A stretch of 64,000 bases of DNA from XYD12-FULL-36-8 sp964391015 (lineage in GTDB: Bacteria > Bacteroidota > Ignavibacteria > Ignavibacteriales > Ignavibacteriaceae). Under the pieces are notes generated by a model. The model was not told the DNA's origin, ran no database searches, and saw only the letters and a program-made list of their open reading frames with translations. Location of the stretch: the NCBI GenBank assembly GCA_964391015.1, contig CAYMKU010000009.1, positions 1 through 64,000 on the forward strand. The letters are read 5' to 3'. This document shows, piece by piece, positions 35,228 to 45,141 of the stretch (within the stretch, counting starts at the first letter, position 1; each line of letters begins with the position of its first letter). The position numbers and the translations under genes are program-made.

Positions 35228-38200
35228 TTAAGGTGTTATCTTTGAAACAAATTTCACAGAATTATTAAAAGCAAAAAGTAAATCAGCTAAATCTGTATAA
35301 GCATCACCATTAAGATCAGTACCTAAATATCCTGATGAAAAATTTGAGACATCATTATAAATTAATATTAAATCAGTTAAATCAATCATTCCATTCTGAT
35401 TTACATCGCCCGAGTATAAACACCAAGTAATTCCAATTTGTACCATATTGTTTCCATATGCTTGTGAAGAAGATGATTTGAAATCATAACTTATGGAATT
35501 TCCTGAAAAGCTTTGAGGGATTGAATTCCATGTCTCAACACTATTTCTATGTTTTATGGCAATGTAATACGGAATATTATTTTGAATATTATTACCAATC
35601 AAAGAAAGATTTACCTGGCTGGTAATCGAATCCAAAACTCCTTTGGCTGAGTCAATTATAGAATAAGGAGAAGTTGAATTTCTAACATATAATCTGATTG
35701 TATCCCTTAAATTATTTCCCGTTAGGTTTTTCAATCCTTCAATAGCCATTCCCAGATTGACCTCAAAGTTCACGTGAGAAATGTTTTGAGTGGGATGTCC
35801 CTTATAAAAAATATGTGCGTAATCAGTCCAGGCAAGGTGAACTGCATTTCCTGATGCAGCTAATGAAGGTAAGGTTGACATAGACCATACTCCAAACATT
35901 GGAGTAGTTAAATATGTATCATCACCCCAGGTCAAACCTGAATTGGATGAATATTTGTAATACAATTGCCACTGAGAGTAGATACCATACCAGGCTAAAT
36001 GTAAGTTTGATCCCGATGAAACTATCGTTGGTCTAAAATTTATATTCTCAGTGTTAGACAATTGTATTTCAGCTTCCCAACTTATTCCCCCATTAGTTGA
36101 ACGTCTATAGAAAATTCTGGAATTCGAATAACGGTTATCTTCCCAAACAAGACTTAAGTTTAAACCTGATGAAGCAAGACATGGGTAATTTGAATTTCCT
36201 ATGTTATCAGTTAATCTTTCTTCCGGATTCCAGTCAATTCCTTCATTCGAAGAAAGCTTAAAATAAATCTCAAAATTTCCTCTTCGATTATCTCTCCAGG
36301 CCACATTTATATTTGCTCCTGAAGCAGCAATTGAAGCAAATTCGGAACTACCTAAACCATCTGATATTCTTTTATCAGCTTCCCAGGTTACTCCTTTATT
36401 TGTTGATCGTTTGTAATATATTTCAGAGTTTCCATCTCTATAATCGTGCCATATTACATGAATAGTACTTCCGTATACAAATATTGAAGGGTGAAAAGAA
36501 CTTGAATTGTCATTTGTTAATCTAATATCAGAACCCCAACTTGTTCCTCCATCGGTAGAACATTTATAATAAATTTCAAAATTACCGTCACTATTATCAT
36601 GCCAAACCACAAACACATCAGAACCCTTGGCAAATATGGATGCATTATCCGATTGGCCGGCATTATTTGTTAATCTTACATCTGGCTCCCAGTTTAAGCC
36701 TCCATCGGTGGATCTTTTATAATAAACTTCCCATGTAAAATTTCTAAAATCATGCCAGACAACGTGTACTAAATTACCTTCAGCTGCAATACTTTTTGAT
36801 AAAGATGTGTAACCTGAACCTCCACCCCAGGGCATTGGAATATTAACCAACCATATATCCCTTTGCCATTGCGTATTTGGAGCAAATTCCACCTTAAGCC
36901 TATAACTATTGAAATTCGGATTCTGATCTGCAATACCCCTAACTCTAATGAAGTAATCACCGCTGTTTACCGAACAACTCATAACTTGTGAGCTATTACT
37001 TACTGAAGTTGTTGAAATGATATTACCTGTATTAGATAACACAGCAATACCGGTCAAACCTGAGGTGCTGCCACCATTGATAGTAACAGTTAAGTTTACT
37101 GCTTCAGAAACAGTAACTCTATAATAATCATTATCTAATGCATTGCCATACATTTGAGAAGTGATAAATCCCGAGTAAGTCTTATTAAATTGTAAAGTAT
37201 ACGCGAACGTCAAGTTATCCGGTTCGTCTAATCCTCGAAGAATAGTATGGATATCTTCGGTTTCATGACCATGACTTTTGTTTGTTTTCAAAGTATCAGA
37301 AATATTAGCAGGCATAGGTATGTTATTATAGTGAAGCCATTGTTTATCCAAATCAACAATAATGTCGCCATTTAACCCAAGAAATTCAGAAGTTATCCAT
37401 GTATAACTAATATTTGACGGTAAGGGATTCTCTAAGCTGAATGTTGAATCATAATTTAAGCCACTTACATATATAGTTGCTGCACCATTGCAATCAACAT
37501 CTCGGTTATAATAAGTATTATCAGGAATATTTTCTTCCGATCCGCTGAACAAATAGGGTCCTTTGAAGAAATTAAAAATATCAGTAAATGAATACCTCAT
37601 ATCCCTCACAGCTTCACATTTTCCATCTATTCCCACAATCTCGGGAAACCATGTTGATACATTTGTTCCCAAATGTGGTGTACCAATCGTAACAACTTTT
37701 GCAACTTTGTGTCCATTCACAATATCACTCGGATCAATCCACCATTTATGGCTGTCATTTTCTACTCTTTGCAAATACTCTCTGATCGCTAATCCTCCCA
37801 TGGAATGACCAACCAAAATAACCTTCTCGGCTTTCGTTGTATCTAAAACTTTTTGAATACACTGCTTTAGAGCAAAACCCTGTTTGTATATAGCCGATTG
37901 GTTACTTCTCGATTGATTTATGCCAGGGGTATGGTCACTATAAATTAATAGCCTGGGATCGGAATTATCCCTGTTCCAAAAATTATCAAAATTTATAGCA
38001 TAAACATTTGTATTTGAAAGATGATTTTCAGCTCCTCCATTATCATTCTTTTCAGGAACAATTACATCATCCAAATAATAAGTAGTATCTCCGCCTCGCG
38101 CATTCAAAACTGCATGAAACCTGTTTTGCCCGCTGATAGAATAAGTATTCTGCAGAAAGTTTAAAATATCATTCCAGGAATAATCTCCGCCATTTGTTCC

Positions 38201-38296
38201 ATGCACAAATATTATCGGATACGGAGAATTTCCAACTTGCGAATAGGAAAGATTAAACGAAGTTAGTAAAAAAGAAAGAAGTACAAGTTTTTTCAT
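35228..38296 (-). CDS. Secreted multidomain protein: lipase-like hydrolase, PPC domain, BNR propeller, dockerin-like C-terminal module
   Basis: This is a 1,022-residue protein with a signal peptide ending NLSYSQ. Residues 27-350 are an alpha/beta hydrolase: PIIFVHGTNGG oxyanion region, nucleophile elbow GHSMG with Ser165, and KVVTIGTPHLG as in lipases and esterases. About 370-475 resembles a pre-peptidase C-terminal domain. About 485-830 holds repeated BNR/sialidase-type blades (YYKRSTDGGLNWE and variants). The last 180 residues are the shared module with two calcium loops (DVNQNGMIDLTDL, DLNGDAYTDLADL). It probably acts on the cell surface or outside, hydrolysing lipids or esters. It starts the minus-strand secretome group. 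Confidence 0.75.
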   Translation of the reverse strand: MKKLVLLSFLLTSFNLSYSQVGNSPYPIIFVHGTNGGDYSWNDILNFLQNTYSISGQNRFHAVLNARGGDTTYYLDDVIVPEKNDNGGAENHLSNTNVYAINFDNFWNRDNSDPRLLIYSDHTPGINQSRSNQSAIYKQGFALKQCIQKVLDTTKAEKVILVGHSMGGLAIREYLQRVENDSHKWWIDPSDIVNGHKVAKVVTIGTPHLGTNVSTWFPEIVGIDGKCEAVRDMRYSFTDIFNFFKGPYLFSGSEENIPDNTYYNRDVDCNGAATIYVSGLNYDSTFSLENPLPSNISYTWITSEFLGLNGDIIVDLDKQWLHYNNIPMPANISDTLKTNKSHGHETEDIHTILRGLDEPDNLTFAYTLQFNKTYSGFITSQMYGNALDNDYYRVTVSEAVNLTVTINGGSTSGLTGIAVLSNTGNIISTTSVSNSSQVMSCSVNSGDYFIRVRGIADQNPNFNSYRLKVEFAPNTQWQRDIWLVNIPMPWGGGSGYTSLSKSIAAEGNLVHVVWHDFRNFTWEVYYKRSTDGGLNWEPDVRLTNNAGQSDNASIFAKGSDVFVVWHDNSDGNFEIYYKCSTDGGTSWGSDIRLTNDNSSSFHPSIFVYGSTIHVIWHDYRDGNSEIYYKRSTNKGVTWEADKRISDGLGSSEFASIAASGANINVAWRDNRRGNFEIYFKLSSNEGIDWNPEERLTDNIGNSNYPCLASSGLNLSLVWEDNRYSNSRIFYRRSTNGGISWEAEIQLSNTENINFRPTIVSSGSNLHLAWYGIYSQWQLYYKYSSNSGLTWGDDTYLTTPMFGVWSMSTLPSLAASGNAVHLAWTDYAHIFYKGHPTQNISHVNFEVNLGMAIEGLKNLTGNNLRDTIRLYVRNSTSPYSIIDSAKGVLDSITSQVNLSLIGNNIQNNIPYYIAIKHRNSVETWNSIPQSFSGNSISYDFKSSSSQAYGNNMVQIGITWCLYSGDVNQNGMIDLTDLILIYNDVSNFSSGYLGTDLNGDAYTDLADLLFAFNNSVKFVSKITP

Positions 38297-38348
38297 ATTT
38301 TAAATTTCTCCTTTAAGAACTTTTAATTTTTGCGTAGTAGAACATTGT

Positions 38349-40787
38349 TTAAGGTCTTCTGACTCTTATAAAATTTGAAGAATTATTATAGCATATTGTT
38401 ACATCAGTTAAATCAACAATATTATCACCGGTCAAATCAGTTTTTAAATATTCTCCGTAAACAAAATTTGCGGCATCATTATAAATTGGGATCACATCGA
38501 ATAGAGTTATAAATCCATCCTGATTTACATCTCCACTGTAAAGACAATATTTTCCGCTTTTCAATTTTAAATTGTTTCCATAAGCTTGTGAACTTGAAGT
38601 AGTAAAATCATAGTTATAAATTGAATTGTCGTTTACAAGATATTCACCTCCGTCTTTGCTCCATGTCTCGATTGAGTTTAAGTGTTTTATCGAAACATAA
38701 TAAATTCCCGTTTTAGCATTCGCAAAGCTAAACTGACCTGATAAACTTAAAGAATCTATTATAGATTTAGCCGAGTCGAATAGAGAAAATGGAGATACAT
38801 TATTTCTTAAATAAACAACAAAAGTATCTTTTCTTGAAAGCTGATTGAATAATGGATAATAAAACCCTTCTGACAAAATTTTTAAATTCACTTTTATACT
38901 TAGTGAGGGAATATAGATTTGTGAATCTAAAACTGAATATGAAACATTTAACTTATAAATGCTACTCCCTGCTTGACCAATAGTATAACCTCGATCGACC
39001 AATACCATCGTACCTCCTGAACCATTTAATCCTGTTATTGTAGTCCAAGAAGAACCTCCATTCGTTGATAAACTTGTATTTCCTCCGCTCCAGCTGCCAC
39101 TCATTATAACACTTGGATCTTCTAAACAAACTGCGGACCCCCAACCTGAAAAAGGATTTGTATGATTTAAATCCCAATTTTCACCCATGTTTGTAGTTTT
39201 ATAAATATTACCTCCGGGCCAGGTAGTGTATAAGGCAAGCCCATTATCAAATACATTGTTGCACATAGATGGTATAAACGAACCTGAAGGATCAGTAAAT
39301 TTTAAAACCCATTCAATACCACCATTGGTAGATTTAAACAAATCAGCCAAACCACTGCCCACTAAACCATCTGCAAGCAAAATTATATTCGGCACATCAT
39401 CAATAACAATTATATCCTTAGGACTTCTGAAAGGATAATTATTACTTATTTCAATAAACAATGCACCGTTATCAGTAGATTTATAAAAACCACCATAGTC
39501 TGGAGCGAAATAATATGTATTAGGATTATTTCGATCAATTTGAAGAGGCGTGCCATAATTAGTGAAATTCCTTGTAATCGATGTACTCCATGTCTGACCA
39601 TAATCAGTTGTTCTGACAACTTTGTCTCCGCCGCTCGCTTCAATTGAACAAAGCCAAATATTAGTATCAACTGGACTAATAAAAAAAGAGTGTGGTGTCG
39701 ATGCATTAGGAATTTGATTACCTATTTGTGACCAGCTTTCTCCTCTGTTTCTGCTGACATATGCTCTTCCTGAATAATTGGTGAATATGGTATTTCTGTT
39801 TGTAGGGTGAACACATAAATTCTCTCCTAGTGAGCTCCCGCTCACTCCCGGTTTTGATTGCCATGAAATATTCATGGCTGCACCAGTTGGAAGATCCCAA
39901 GTTAATCCACCATTTGTAGTTTTGATTACAGCTTTATTAAGACTACTCACCGCAAATCCTAAATTTGAATTGTAATAAAAAATATCGACAAGATTTGCCA
40001 TCATTGGATTGATTTCAAAATTCAAAAAATTGGAACTTCCGTTCTTATTATTTCTAACAAATCCTCCACCTCCGCATATATGAATATCATTGATCGAAGT
40101 GCCAGTAACTCCTCTTATGTCTGAATTAGTTCTTGTATTTACCTGAGCCCATGTAAAGATACTTGTTTTTAAAAGCAATGTACCATATTCACCGACAGCA
40201 CAAATTCCATCTGAAAAATATTTTACCTTTAATAAATTTCTGCTTGTTGAAGTTATTTCCAATGTCCAATTTAGACCCCCATCTGAAGTAATATAAACTT
40301 TTCCATTATCACCGACTACAACTCCATTTTGAGAATCTTTAAAAGATATCGAATTCAACTTTTCATTAGAAATTCCCGAGTTCATTAAATTCCAAATACT
40401 TCCTCCGTTGTTTGATTTATAAACTCGTCCTCCGTCACCACATAAAAATCCTAAGTTTGGGGAAATAAATTGTATAGAATTGATTGTAAAGTTTTGATTT
40501 AAATTAATTAGAATTATGGGATTCAGAGAAATATTAGATTTATAAACTCTGCCGGGTTCTCCTGCAAACCAAACTTCATTACCCAAAGAGTAAACACTTT
40601 TTAAATTGTCGGAAGTATAATTATAAATAAACCATCCGTTTCCTGAATTTGTAGAACGATATATTTTACCTGAATCTCCGACAGCGAATACATTTATTCC
40701 GTCAGGAGTATGAATACTATTAAAGCCCTGTGCAAAAAAATAATTTGGAAGCACGATAAATATCAATATAGTAACTATTCTTTTCAT
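38349..40787 (-). CDS. Secreted YCF48/BNR-type beta-propeller protein with dockerin-like C-terminal module
   Basis: This 812-residue protein has a signal peptide (RIVTILIFIVLPNYFFAQ). About 640 residues of repeated blades follow, in which VGDSGKIYRSTNSGNGW, CGDGGRVYKSNNGGSIW and VGDNGKVYITSDGGLNW recur, the pattern of YCF48-like and sialidase-type propellers. No catalytic motif is evident, so binding or surface display is likely. The C-terminus carries the shared module with DVNQDGFITLFDV and DLTGDNIVDLTDV loops, ending FIRVRRP. It is 52 bp upstream of the lipase-like gene and 59 bp downstream of the Omp28-like gene, probably one transcription unit. Confidence 0.75.
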   Translation of the reverse strand: MKRIVTILIFIVLPNYFFAQGFNSIHTPDGINVFAVGDSGKIYRSTNSGNGWFIYNYTSDNLKSVYSLGNEVWFAGEPGRVYKSNISLNPIILINLNQNFTINSIQFISPNLGFLCGDGGRVYKSNNGGSIWNLMNSGISNEKLNSISFKDSQNGVVVGDNGKVYITSDGGLNWTLEITSTSRNLLKVKYFSDGICAVGEYGTLLLKTSIFTWAQVNTRTNSDIRGVTGTSINDIHICGGGGFVRNNKNGSSNFLNFEINPMMANLVDIFYYNSNLGFAVSSLNKAVIKTTNGGLTWDLPTGAAMNISWQSKPGVSGSSLGENLCVHPTNRNTIFTNYSGRAYVSRNRGESWSQIGNQIPNASTPHSFFISPVDTNIWLCSIEASGGDKVVRTTDYGQTWSTSITRNFTNYGTPLQIDRNNPNTYYFAPDYGGFYKSTDNGALFIEISNNYPFRSPKDIIVIDDVPNIILLADGLVGSGLADLFKSTNGGIEWVLKFTDPSGSFIPSMCNNVFDNGLALYTTWPGGNIYKTTNMGENWDLNHTNPFSGWGSAVCLEDPSVIMSGSWSGGNTSLSTNGGSSWTTITGLNGSGGTMVLVDRGYTIGQAGSSIYKLNVSYSVLDSQIYIPSLSIKVNLKILSEGFYYPLFNQLSRKDTFVVYLRNNVSPFSLFDSAKSIIDSLSLSGQFSFANAKTGIYYVSIKHLNSIETWSKDGGEYLVNDNSIYNYDFTTSSSQAYGNNLKLKSGKYCLYSGDVNQDGFITLFDVIPIYNDAANFVYGEYLKTDLTGDNIVDLTDVTICYNNSSNFIRVRRP

Positions 40788-40846
40788 AATTAAATTAATA
40801 ATTTTGAATTAACCAATTTTAATAATTGTATCTCACTAAAATTATC

Positions 40847-42181
40847 TTATGGTCTTCTAATTCTTATAAAATTTGTAGAATTATTATAACAGATGGTCAA
40901 GTCTGTTAAATCAACATTTCCATCTCCGTTCAAATCTGTAACCAAGTGATTTCCTGAAACAAAATTTGTAGCGTCATTTTTAATGGGAACTATATCAGCT
41001 AAATCAACAAACCCATCTTGATTTATGTCTCCGCTGTAAATACAATACTTGCTTCCTTTTAATTTTAAATTGTTTCCGTATGCTTGTGATCCGGAAGAAG
41101 TAAAATCATATTCAGATAAAGCACCGTCTCTTATGAGATATTCTCCACCTGCTTTACTCCAGGTTTCTAAGCTATTAAAATGATTAGTGACTATATAGTA
41201 GTTTCCGGTAGGAGCATTTAACAATTGAAACAGACCATTAAAAGTCAATGAATCTATTCGAGAAGCAGAAGAATCTAACTTACTAAATGGAACCGTAGAT
41301 TCGCGCAAATAGACTATAACTGAATCTTTCCTTGACATCTGGTTAAATGTTGATGAGTATAAACCTTCATAAAGTAGCTTTAAATAGAGTCTTATCCCCG
41401 AATATGTCGTTCCTACAACAGAAGTTTTTATTGATTGCTGAACATCATAGTTGGTTGAAATACTTGTTTGTTGCTTGTATACTAAGATATTTAGTTCACA
41501 ATTTGATACATTTGAAACCTGTGGTAAATCAGGAATAATAAAATTAATATTTCGTAAAACATTTGTTCCTGATGTCCAATTTCCAGAATGAATTAATTCT
41601 CCCAAATCTCCATTTAACATACTTTTTACTACATGGTTATGAAGGTAGTTCGCACCACCTGTGCAAGAAGTGTTGCCTGTTTGTGAATATGTTAAATTAT
41701 TTTCCGTCAATATATAACTAATGTAATAATTGCCAGACAAATTTAAAAGTGCAGTAATATCTATTGCAGCACTCAATGTTCTTGTTGAATTATCATAGTT
41801 TTTATTTAAAATATGTATTGAAACTCCAGGTTGTATTGACTGAGTTTGGATTGCTACAGAATTATACCATGCTGCTCTATCTATAATTCCTGATTTTCTT
41901 CCAACAACACCGGTTGGGTAAGCACTGAAGCCAAATAAAGTTCTAATCCCTGATGAATAAGATTGCCAGGGATCATTACCTGCTCCATGATATGCTAATG
42001 CAACAGTGTTGGGATAGTCTTGTAAAATTTGATCTATTATTACATGACCACAGGGATCCCATTGATTCCAAGTTCCCGCACAATATTCAATCGTTGCGTT
42101 ATAATTAGTTTGTGAATAACATGTATTTGTAAAGAAATTCTGAATTACAATTAATGAAAATAGAAGAATAAAGTTTTTCAT
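40847..42181 (-). CDS. Omp28-like secreted protein with degenerate thioredoxin-type site and dockerin-like C-terminal module
   Basis: An ATG at 42181 gives a 444-residue protein with a good signal peptide (NFILLFSLIVIQNFF, ending TCYSQ). The upstream ATG at 42244 would place 21 extra residues before it. Residues 28-250 resemble Omp28/thioredoxin-like proteins, with the segment EYCAGTWNQWDPCGH where relatives have TWCxWCPxG. N39 and D42 replace the CxxC cysteines, so redox activity is probably lost. The C-terminal 175 residues are the shared module (DINQDGFVDLADI, DLNGDGNVDLTDL, ending FIRIRRP). It is the first gene of the minus-strand secretome unit. Confidence 0.72.
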   Translation of the reverse strand: MKNFILLFSLIVIQNFFTNTCYSQTNYNATIEYCAGTWNQWDPCGHVIIDQILQDYPNTVALAYHGAGNDPWQSYSSGIRTLFGFSAYPTGVVGRKSGIIDRAAWYNSVAIQTQSIQPGVSIHILNKNYDNSTRTLSAAIDITALLNLSGNYYISYILTENNLTYSQTGNTSCTGGANYLHNHVVKSMLNGDLGELIHSGNWTSGTNVLRNINFIIPDLPQVSNVSNCELNILVYKQQTSISTNYDVQQSIKTSVVGTTYSGIRLYLKLLYEGLYSSTFNQMSRKDSVIVYLRESTVPFSKLDSSASRIDSLTFNGLFQLLNAPTGNYYIVTNHFNSLETWSKAGGEYLIRDGALSEYDFTSSGSQAYGNNLKLKGSKYCIYSGDINQDGFVDLADIVPIKNDATNFVSGNHLVTDLNGDGNVDLTDLTICYNNSTNFIRIRRP

Positions 42182-42426
42182 AATTTTTTTTTCATTCAAA
42201 TTTAAGAATTTAATTTTTCCAATTATGCTCAAAATCATTATCACAATCGTTATGCCTTTTTTGCGGTAATGAATTCTCTCTATAGCATTGAGGGGAGGCT
42301 AAATCTATATTGGTGTACAACAATCAATCTTACATCTAGCGTTAAGTTTAAATGGATTGGAATTTAGATTTATACATAGACTAGCTATTAAGTAACCAGA
42401 CACTGCGTTATTATAGGACGTTATTT

Positions 42427-43344
42427 TTATTTGTATTCATGAAAATATCTTTTTACTTCTTCTGTTTCTTCAACAGATAGGTGTCTGTCGTCTTGTTTAG
42501 AGTCTTTGAATTTAAAATAATCATGAAATTTTGGTGGACGGGGGTCACAAACAAACGTTGTGGATGATGTGAGGATACTGTCAGACTGATAATTATATAA
42601 CTGCACTGGATAAATATAAAATTGGGGATCAAAAGTATCATACTTAGCCCAGTAGTACGCATCATAATAATTGAAATCGGCATCTCTATAGACAACTAGA
42701 AAGTGAATGATGGATTTCCCGGTACTGGAAACACTAGGCAAAATCATTGAATAATCTCTACTAGAATCTATAAGTATATTTAATTCAAAATCATCTAATG
42801 TTCTCTTTTCCATATCTTGTTGTGTTCGGTGTGCAAATACTAATTTTCTTAAAACAGGGTCAAGAGAAACGGTATCTGCAACTGCCATGAATACAAGATG
42901 AATTAATTTATCGCTCTTATTTACAAGTTTAAAAGTAAACATAAATTGAGCTACTGTTTTATCGGTGATTACATATGGCTGTTTTTTTAGTGAATCAATG
43001 TTGATCGTTTGTTCCACCAAGCGAAGGGGTTGTGTAGTAACAGAATCCAGGTTTAAGAATATTGGATTTCGTAATGATGTATCTTTTACAAGCGGGTCTA
43101 TCTTTTTTGGTCGGTGGACCATTTTAACAGTATCGGGGTGCTTCAAATATTTAAAATTGTACCTGATAGTACCTTGTGGTTCTCCTTCAAAAACAAGCGG
43201 AGTAGATAGATTTTTGTTTTCAGTCTTATTACACCACATTGGAATATAGATAGTTGCAAATCCAATGAAAATAATTAGCAGAATGGTTAATAGTCCGTAT
43301 TTTGTAGAACTCGGATTTATCCATTCCTTTAAAGATTTACTCAT
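42427..43344 (-). CDS. Hypothetical membrane-anchored protein
   Basis: This is a 305-residue protein. One N-terminal transmembrane helix (YGLLTILLIIFIGFATIYIP, residues about 17-36) is followed by a periplasmic-type region without recognised motifs, rich in Asp/Ser and beta-strand prediction (QLYNYQSDSILTSSTTFVC). The C-terminus is charged (HLSVEETEEVKRYFHEY). No family was recognised. The gap 42182-42426 shows no clear feature. Confidence 0.55.
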   Translation of the reverse strand: MSKSLKEWINPSSTKYGLLTILLIIFIGFATIYIPMWCNKTENKNLSTPLVFEGEPQGTIRYNFKYLKHPDTVKMVHRPKKIDPLVKDTSLRNPIFLNLDSVTTQPLRLVEQTINIDSLKKQPYVITDKTVAQFMFTFKLVNKSDKLIHLVFMAVADTVSLDPVLRKLVFAHRTQQDMEKRTLDDFELNILIDSSRDYSMILPSVSSTGKSIIHFLVVYRDADFNYYDAYYWAKYDTFDPQFYIYPVQLYNYQSDSILTSSTTFVCDPRPPKFHDYFKFKDSKQDDRHLSVEETEEVKRYFHEYK

Positions 43345-43465
43345 CCATAAATTTGGTTATAACAAAAAGTAATTTCAATCTATTTAGGATTTCTAATTTC
43401 ATTCATTTCATTCATTTCTTTCAGCTCATTCAATTCCTTATGCAGTTTCTTTTATTACTTACGCC

Positions 43466-43544
43466 GCTGTTGGTGACCAAAAGTTTGCTTTGATTTCATA
43501 AATTCCTTTCATATCACTTCTGCAAACTTTGGAATACCAACAGC
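43466..43544. repeat. Long imperfect hairpin in intergenic region
   Basis: Arms of 23 bp (43466-43488 and 43522-43544) pair at both ends, with GCTGTTGGT / ACCAACAGC outside and AAGTTTGC / GCAAACTT inside, around a 33-nt loop. They lie in the 507-bp gap 43345-43851, which is otherwise AT-rich without genes. This could be a dispersed repeat or a folded RNA. Confidence 0.5.
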
Positions 43545-43851
43545 AGAGTCTAAAAGAGAAGTAAAAAAACATATTTTTTCGCATAAACAAAAAATCAAAG
43601 TAACACAGAGGTAAAAATTCAGAATTATTTTAAAGTAATTAAAAAATTAAATAAAAATAAATAAAAGGAAAAAAAGAAATAGTGATTATGAAGTATTAAA
43701 TTCTTAATTGAAATTTTGACACCTATAATTTAGCCTTACGGTTAAAATAATATTTCCTTTTTGTACGTCAGACCATTTTGTGTGGTTTTGTGTGGCATTC
43801 ATATTACTTCTATTGAATTTAATTTAGAATTCTAAATTGATAATTTAAAAA

Positions 43852-44775
43852 ATGGATTCTTTAACAATTGCAGATACGATAAAATACTTTGACACAGTTT
43901 CTGTAATTGATACTTTGACAGTTAAAACATTTTCTGATGCACCGTCTTTTTGGCAAATCTCATTAGAAATTGGCAAAATAATTGTACCTATAGTAGCTGT
44001 TTTCATTGCAGCTTGGAAGGCTTTTCAATATGGCTTAAAAAAGGATAGGATATCAGAAAAAGAAAAAGAAGAAAGGAAATATAAAACTTTAAAATCCCAT
44101 ATTTTATTTTCTTGCAAAGAATTAATTAAAGCAACTCAGAGCCAGATAAATTATATAAACGAATTCAAAGATCAATTTAAATCTAATCAAGTTGATATAA
44201 AGCAAATTCAAATTAACTCGTCATTTGACATTGATAATTTTAATGCAACTCCAAGACTTGATTACTATAAACTGTTCATAGAGCAATCTAAACAAAGTGA
44301 ATTTGAGAAATCAAAAGCCTTCAGCAATTTCAATTTTTCATTAAAAGTTACAAAACACGTAAGTGAAAATTTGGTTTCGGATATGAATAAATATAGAAAT
44401 CGTGTAAACCAATTAGGAGATCAATATAACATATTCAGTTCTGAAGTGAGAAATATTATCAATTATCATATTGACAGCAAACCGGTTCCGGGATTTACCC
44501 CCGAACTTTTAGAATTGAATAAAACTCTTAATACTGACAAGCTAGAAGATATTTATTATATGATAACTAAATTTTATCTACCGTTACTCGATCTCGCAAA
44601 GAAACATCGTATCCTAGCATTTATTCAAACCATTCCAGATATTTTGAGCCTTCTCAAACAACTTGAGGGTTCAAAAACACAATATTATAATATTTATAAT
44701 ACTTTCGTCGAACAAATGCAATTATCAATTGAAGAATTAAAAGGTGTAATTTCCTTCTTTGATTCGGAAAAATAG
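43852..44775 (+). CDS. Hypothetical membrane-tethered helical protein
   Basis: This 307-residue protein has one hydrophobic helix near residues 43-62 (IGKIIVPIVAVFIAAWKAFQ) followed by a long, mostly helical cytoplasmic-type region with charged coiled-coil segments (DRISEKEKEERKYKTLKSHI). No motif or catalytic residue was recognised. Single helix plus helical sensor resembles membrane-anchored accessory proteins, but no function is claimed. It stands alone on the plus strand; a terminator-like hairpin lies about 240 bp downstream. Confidence 0.55.
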   Translation: MDSLTIADTIKYFDTVSVIDTLTVKTFSDAPSFWQISLEIGKIIVPIVAVFIAAWKAFQYGLKKDRISEKEKEERKYKTLKSHILFSCKELIKATQSQINYINEFKDQFKSNQVDIKQIQINSSFDIDNFNATPRLDYYKLFIEQSKQSEFEKSKAFSNFNFSLKVTKHVSENLVSDMNKYRNRVNQLGDQYNIFSSEVRNIINYHIDSKPVPGFTPELLELNKTLNTDKLEDIYYMITKFYLPLLDLAKKHRILAFIQTIPDILSLLKQLEGSKTQYYNIYNTFVEQMQLSIEELKGVISFFDSEK

Positions 44776-45010
44776 TTATTTCTTGCCCTCCTCTTAATCA
44801 TTTGCAAAATCTTGACGGACTAATTTTTTTCTAAAACTACCTTTCATAAATTTATTTCAAAAGTGTTTCGCCCAATTTTTCATAAAAAAAGGATTATGTT
44901 ACTCTATAATGTTGATATCTCCATTGATTAAAATAATAATTAACTTTGCCTCTTTAAAATCTAAAACAGAATTTCTATTCATCAATAATTTTTCAACTAC
45001 AGGCATTTTT

Positions 45011-45056
45011 CAGGAGACGTCAATTAACTCTCGTGTGAGTCTCCTGTGCTTTTATT
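45011..45056 (+). terminator. Intrinsic terminator-like hairpin
   Basis: Stem CAGGAGAC / GTCTCCTG with a 20-nt loop, then a T-rich tail. It lies between the membrane-protein gene and the insertion sequence. Downstream of 44775 nothing else is seen before the IS end. Confidence 0.45.
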
Positions 45057-45141
45057 TTGAAAGATGAATAGAGTTTATTTCTAAGACATAAGAATTATTT
45101 TATTTTTGGTGATTAATTTCATTCTTAAAAGATCTTAACCA

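Noticed and set aside
42182..42244. Upstream ATG for the Omp28-like gene
   Set aside because: It would put 21 residues before a clean signal peptide that begins at the ATG at 42181.
43852..44775. Defence effector role for the membrane-helical protein
   Set aside because: Only a membrane helix and coiled-coil character are visible; nothing links it to a defence family.
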